A stretch of DNA of 6,646 nt. Source: an uncultured Actinomycetes bacterium. Lineage in GTDB: Bacteria; Actinomycetota; Thermoleophilia; Solirubrobacterales; Thermoleophilaceae. The stretch is taken from contig CAMLNW010000154.1 in NCBI GenBank assembly GCA_946481495.1, positions 1-6,646 of the forward strand, written 5' to 3'. The translations under genes and the position numbers were made by a program. Shown here in pieces: positions 5,142 to 6,646 of the stretch; position 1 is the first letter of the stretch; each line of letters starts with the position of its first letter. The notes under the pieces were generated by a model. That model searched no databases, had not been told where the DNA came from, and saw nothing but the letters and a program-made list of their open reading frames with translations.

Positions 5142-6646
5142 TTGGCACGTGTTGATGCCTCCCGCCTGCGCCGCAGTTTTTCACGCCTCGAGAACGTTCT
5201 CGAGCTACCAAACCTCATCGACATCCAGCGAAGCTCGTTCGACTGGTTGGTCGACACCGAGAGCGGCGGTCTACGCGAGACCATCGACGACGTCTCACCG
5301 ATCGAGGACTACACCGGCAACCTCGCCGTCGTCTTCGAGGAGATCCACTTCGACGATCCCGTCGCTTCGATCTCGGAGTGTCGTGAGAAGGACCTCACCT
5401 ACGCGCGCCCGCTGACCGTCAAGGTCGCGTTCCAGAACCGCGAGACCGGTGAGATCCGCGAGCAGTCGGTCTTTATGGGCGACTTCCCGTGGATGACCGA
5501 GCACGGCACCTTCATCATCAACGGCACCGAGCGCGTGGTCGTGACGCAGCTCGTCCGCTCGCCGGGCGCCTACGTGATGGAGCCCAAGGACCGCGAGAAG
5601 CAGGTCTTCATCGCGAACCTGATGCCGGCCCGCGGCTCCTGGCTCGAGCTCGAGATCGACAAGAAGGGCCGCGTCTACGTCCGCATCGACCGCAAGCGCA
5701 AGCTGCCGGTCACCGTGCTGCTGCGCGCCATGGGCGAGGTGCTCCGGGAGAGCGGCCTTGCTCCGAGCTGGACCGGCAGCGACGAGGACATCCTCGCGCT
5801 GTTCGACAACTCGCTCTACGTCCGCAACACGCTCGAGGCGGACACCGAGGTCACGAAGTCCGAGGAGGGCGCGCTGATCGAGCTGTTCAAGAAGCAGCGC
5901 CCGGGCGAGCCGCCGTCCGTCGACGCCGCGAAGAACCTGCTCAACCAGCTCTTCTTCGACCCGAAGCGCTACGACCTGACGCGCGTCGGTCGCTACAAGC
6001 TCAACTCGCGCCTGCACCTCGACGAGTCGCTCGACACGCGCACGCTCACTCCGCGCGACATCGTCGAGCTGATCAAGGAGCTCGTCTCGCTGCCGAAGGC
6101 ACTCGGGATCCCCGAGGACGGCCTCTATGAGGGCGAGCCGATCAAGGACTTCGCCGCCGAGGCGCAGACCTACGGCCGCGAGCCGATCGAGGAGCGCCTC
6201 GACGAGTACGAGCACTTCGGCAACCGCCGTCTGCGCACCGTCGGCGAGCTGATCCAGGAGGCCTTCCGGATCGGCCTCTACCGGATGGAGCGCGTCGTCC
6301 GCGAGCGCCTGACGACCGAGGACTCGGACACGATCACGCCACAGACGATCATCAACATCCGCCCGGTCGTCGCGGCGCAGAAGGAGTTCTTCGGCTCCTC
6401 GCAGCTGTCGCAGTTCATGGACCAGACGAACTCGCTGACGGGCCTCACGCACCGTCGCCGTCTGTCGGCGCTCGGCGCCGGCGGTCTGACGCGCGAGCGC
6501 GCTCCAATCGAGGTTCGCGACGTCCACCCGACCCACTACGGCCGCATGTGCCCGATCGAGACGCCGGAGGGCCCGAACATCGGCCTCATCGGCGCCCTGT
6601 CGACCTACGCCCGGGTGAACGCGTTCGGCTTCATCGAGTCCCCCTA
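5142..6646 (+). CDS. rpoB: DNA-directed RNA polymerase subunit beta (5' part)
   Basis: RpoB forms one half of the RNA polymerase active-site cleft and holds the rifampicin pocket. The first 501 codons are present and the frame is open to the window edge. The TTG start gives [20 protein letters not shown], then [16 protein letters not shown], typical of actinobacterial RpoB. Further landmarks are [20 protein letters not shown] in the lobe, RGSW (164-167), [35 protein letters not shown] at the start of rifampicin cluster I, and [13 protein letters not shown] (471-483). Cluster I keeps the residues equivalent to E. coli Q513, D516 (427 here), H526 (437), R529, S531 (442) and L533. Threonine 429 replaces N518 and serine replaces P520. 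A segment at about 318-353 is longer than in E. coli or mycobacteria. The gene probably has its own promoter at 5072-5080; rpoC would be expected downstream. Confidence 0.98.
   Translation, partial: MARVDASRLRRSFSRLENVLELPNLIDIQRSSFDWLVDTESGGLRETIDDVSPIEDYTGNLAVVFEEIHFDDPVASISECREKDLTYARPLTVKVAFQNRETGEIREQSVFMGDFPWMTEHGTFIINGTERVVVTQLVRSPGAYVMEPKDREKQVFIANLMPARGSWLELEIDKKGRVYVRIDRKRKLPVTVLLRAMGEVLRESGLAPSWTGSDEDILALFDNSLYVRNTLEADTEVTKSEEGALIELFKKQRPGEPPSVDAAKNLLNQLFFDPKRYDLTRVGRYKLNSRLHLDESLDTRTLTPRDIVELIKELVSLPKALGIPEDGLYEGEPIKDFAAEAQTYGREPIEERLDEYEHFGNRRLRTVGELIQEAFRIGLYRMERVVRERLTTEDSDTITPQTIINIRPVVAAQKEFFGSSQLSQFMDQTNSLTGLTHRRRLSALGAGGLTRERAPIEVRDVHPTHYGRMCPIETPEGPNIGLIGALSTYARVNAFGFIESP

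Noticed and set aside
4964..5155. Possible small protein (63 codons from TTG, or a shorter one from ATG at 5010) across the region before rpoB
   Set aside because: It runs through both arms of the 14-bp inverted repeat, is Arg/Ser-rich, has no clear ribosome binding site, and ends inside rpoB. The structure explains the sequence better.
5295..6536. Long 413-codon open frame on the minus strand opposite rpoB
   Set aside because: Its product is a Leu/Arg/Val/Asp-rich string with no domain, and it is exactly antisense to conserved RpoB. High GC with biased third positions makes such antisense frames common.

Overview
The window is a conserved bacterial transcription/translation locus from a high-GC organism, almost certainly an actinobacterium. 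The closest match I can suggest is the Thermoleophilia/Solirubrobacterales type, based on recall of RpoB and hydrolase sequences and not on a search. Supporting signs are GC-rich third codon positions, GTG and TTG starts (secE, rpoB), a CxxC/CxxC-type L33 beside secE, a short NusG and an actinobacteria-like RpoB. No mobile elements, CRISPR arrays, tRNAs or rRNAs are seen.

Layout: a divergent, truncated gene on the minus strand (1-217) starts as an alpha/beta hydrolase but ends at the window edge in residues that look like a radical SAM protein. A short divergent promoter region follows. Then, all on the plus strand: rpmG (L33, 273-437), secE (480-1076), nusG (1119-1640), rplK (L11, 1642-2064), rplA (L1, 2067-2792), an L10-type mRNA leader ending in an intrinsic-terminator hairpin (2793-2931), rplJ (L10, 2932-3645), rplL (L7/L12, 3648-4037), a six-helix membrane protein of unknown function (4074-4916), a 225-base structured intergenic region with a promoter (4917-5141), and the first 501 codons of rpoB (5142-6646).

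How the genes work together: SecE is a core subunit of the SecYEG translocon. NusG is a transcription elongation factor that contacts RNA polymerase. L11, L1, L10 and L7/L12 build the ribosomal stalks, and RpoB is the polymerase beta subunit. Gaps of 1-2 bases (nusG-rplK, rplK-rplA, rplJ-rplL) indicate co-transcription and translational coupling. Expression appears to be split at two places: the L10 leader, which can attenuate rplJL, and the region before rpoB, which has its own extended -10 promoter.

Most of the window is ordinary housekeeping DNA and I see no new defence or biosynthetic system. The points worth a second look are the hydrolase/radical SAM junction at about 60-80, the competing structures in the L10 leader, the unnamed structured region before rpoB, and the membrane gene inserted between rplL and rpoB.
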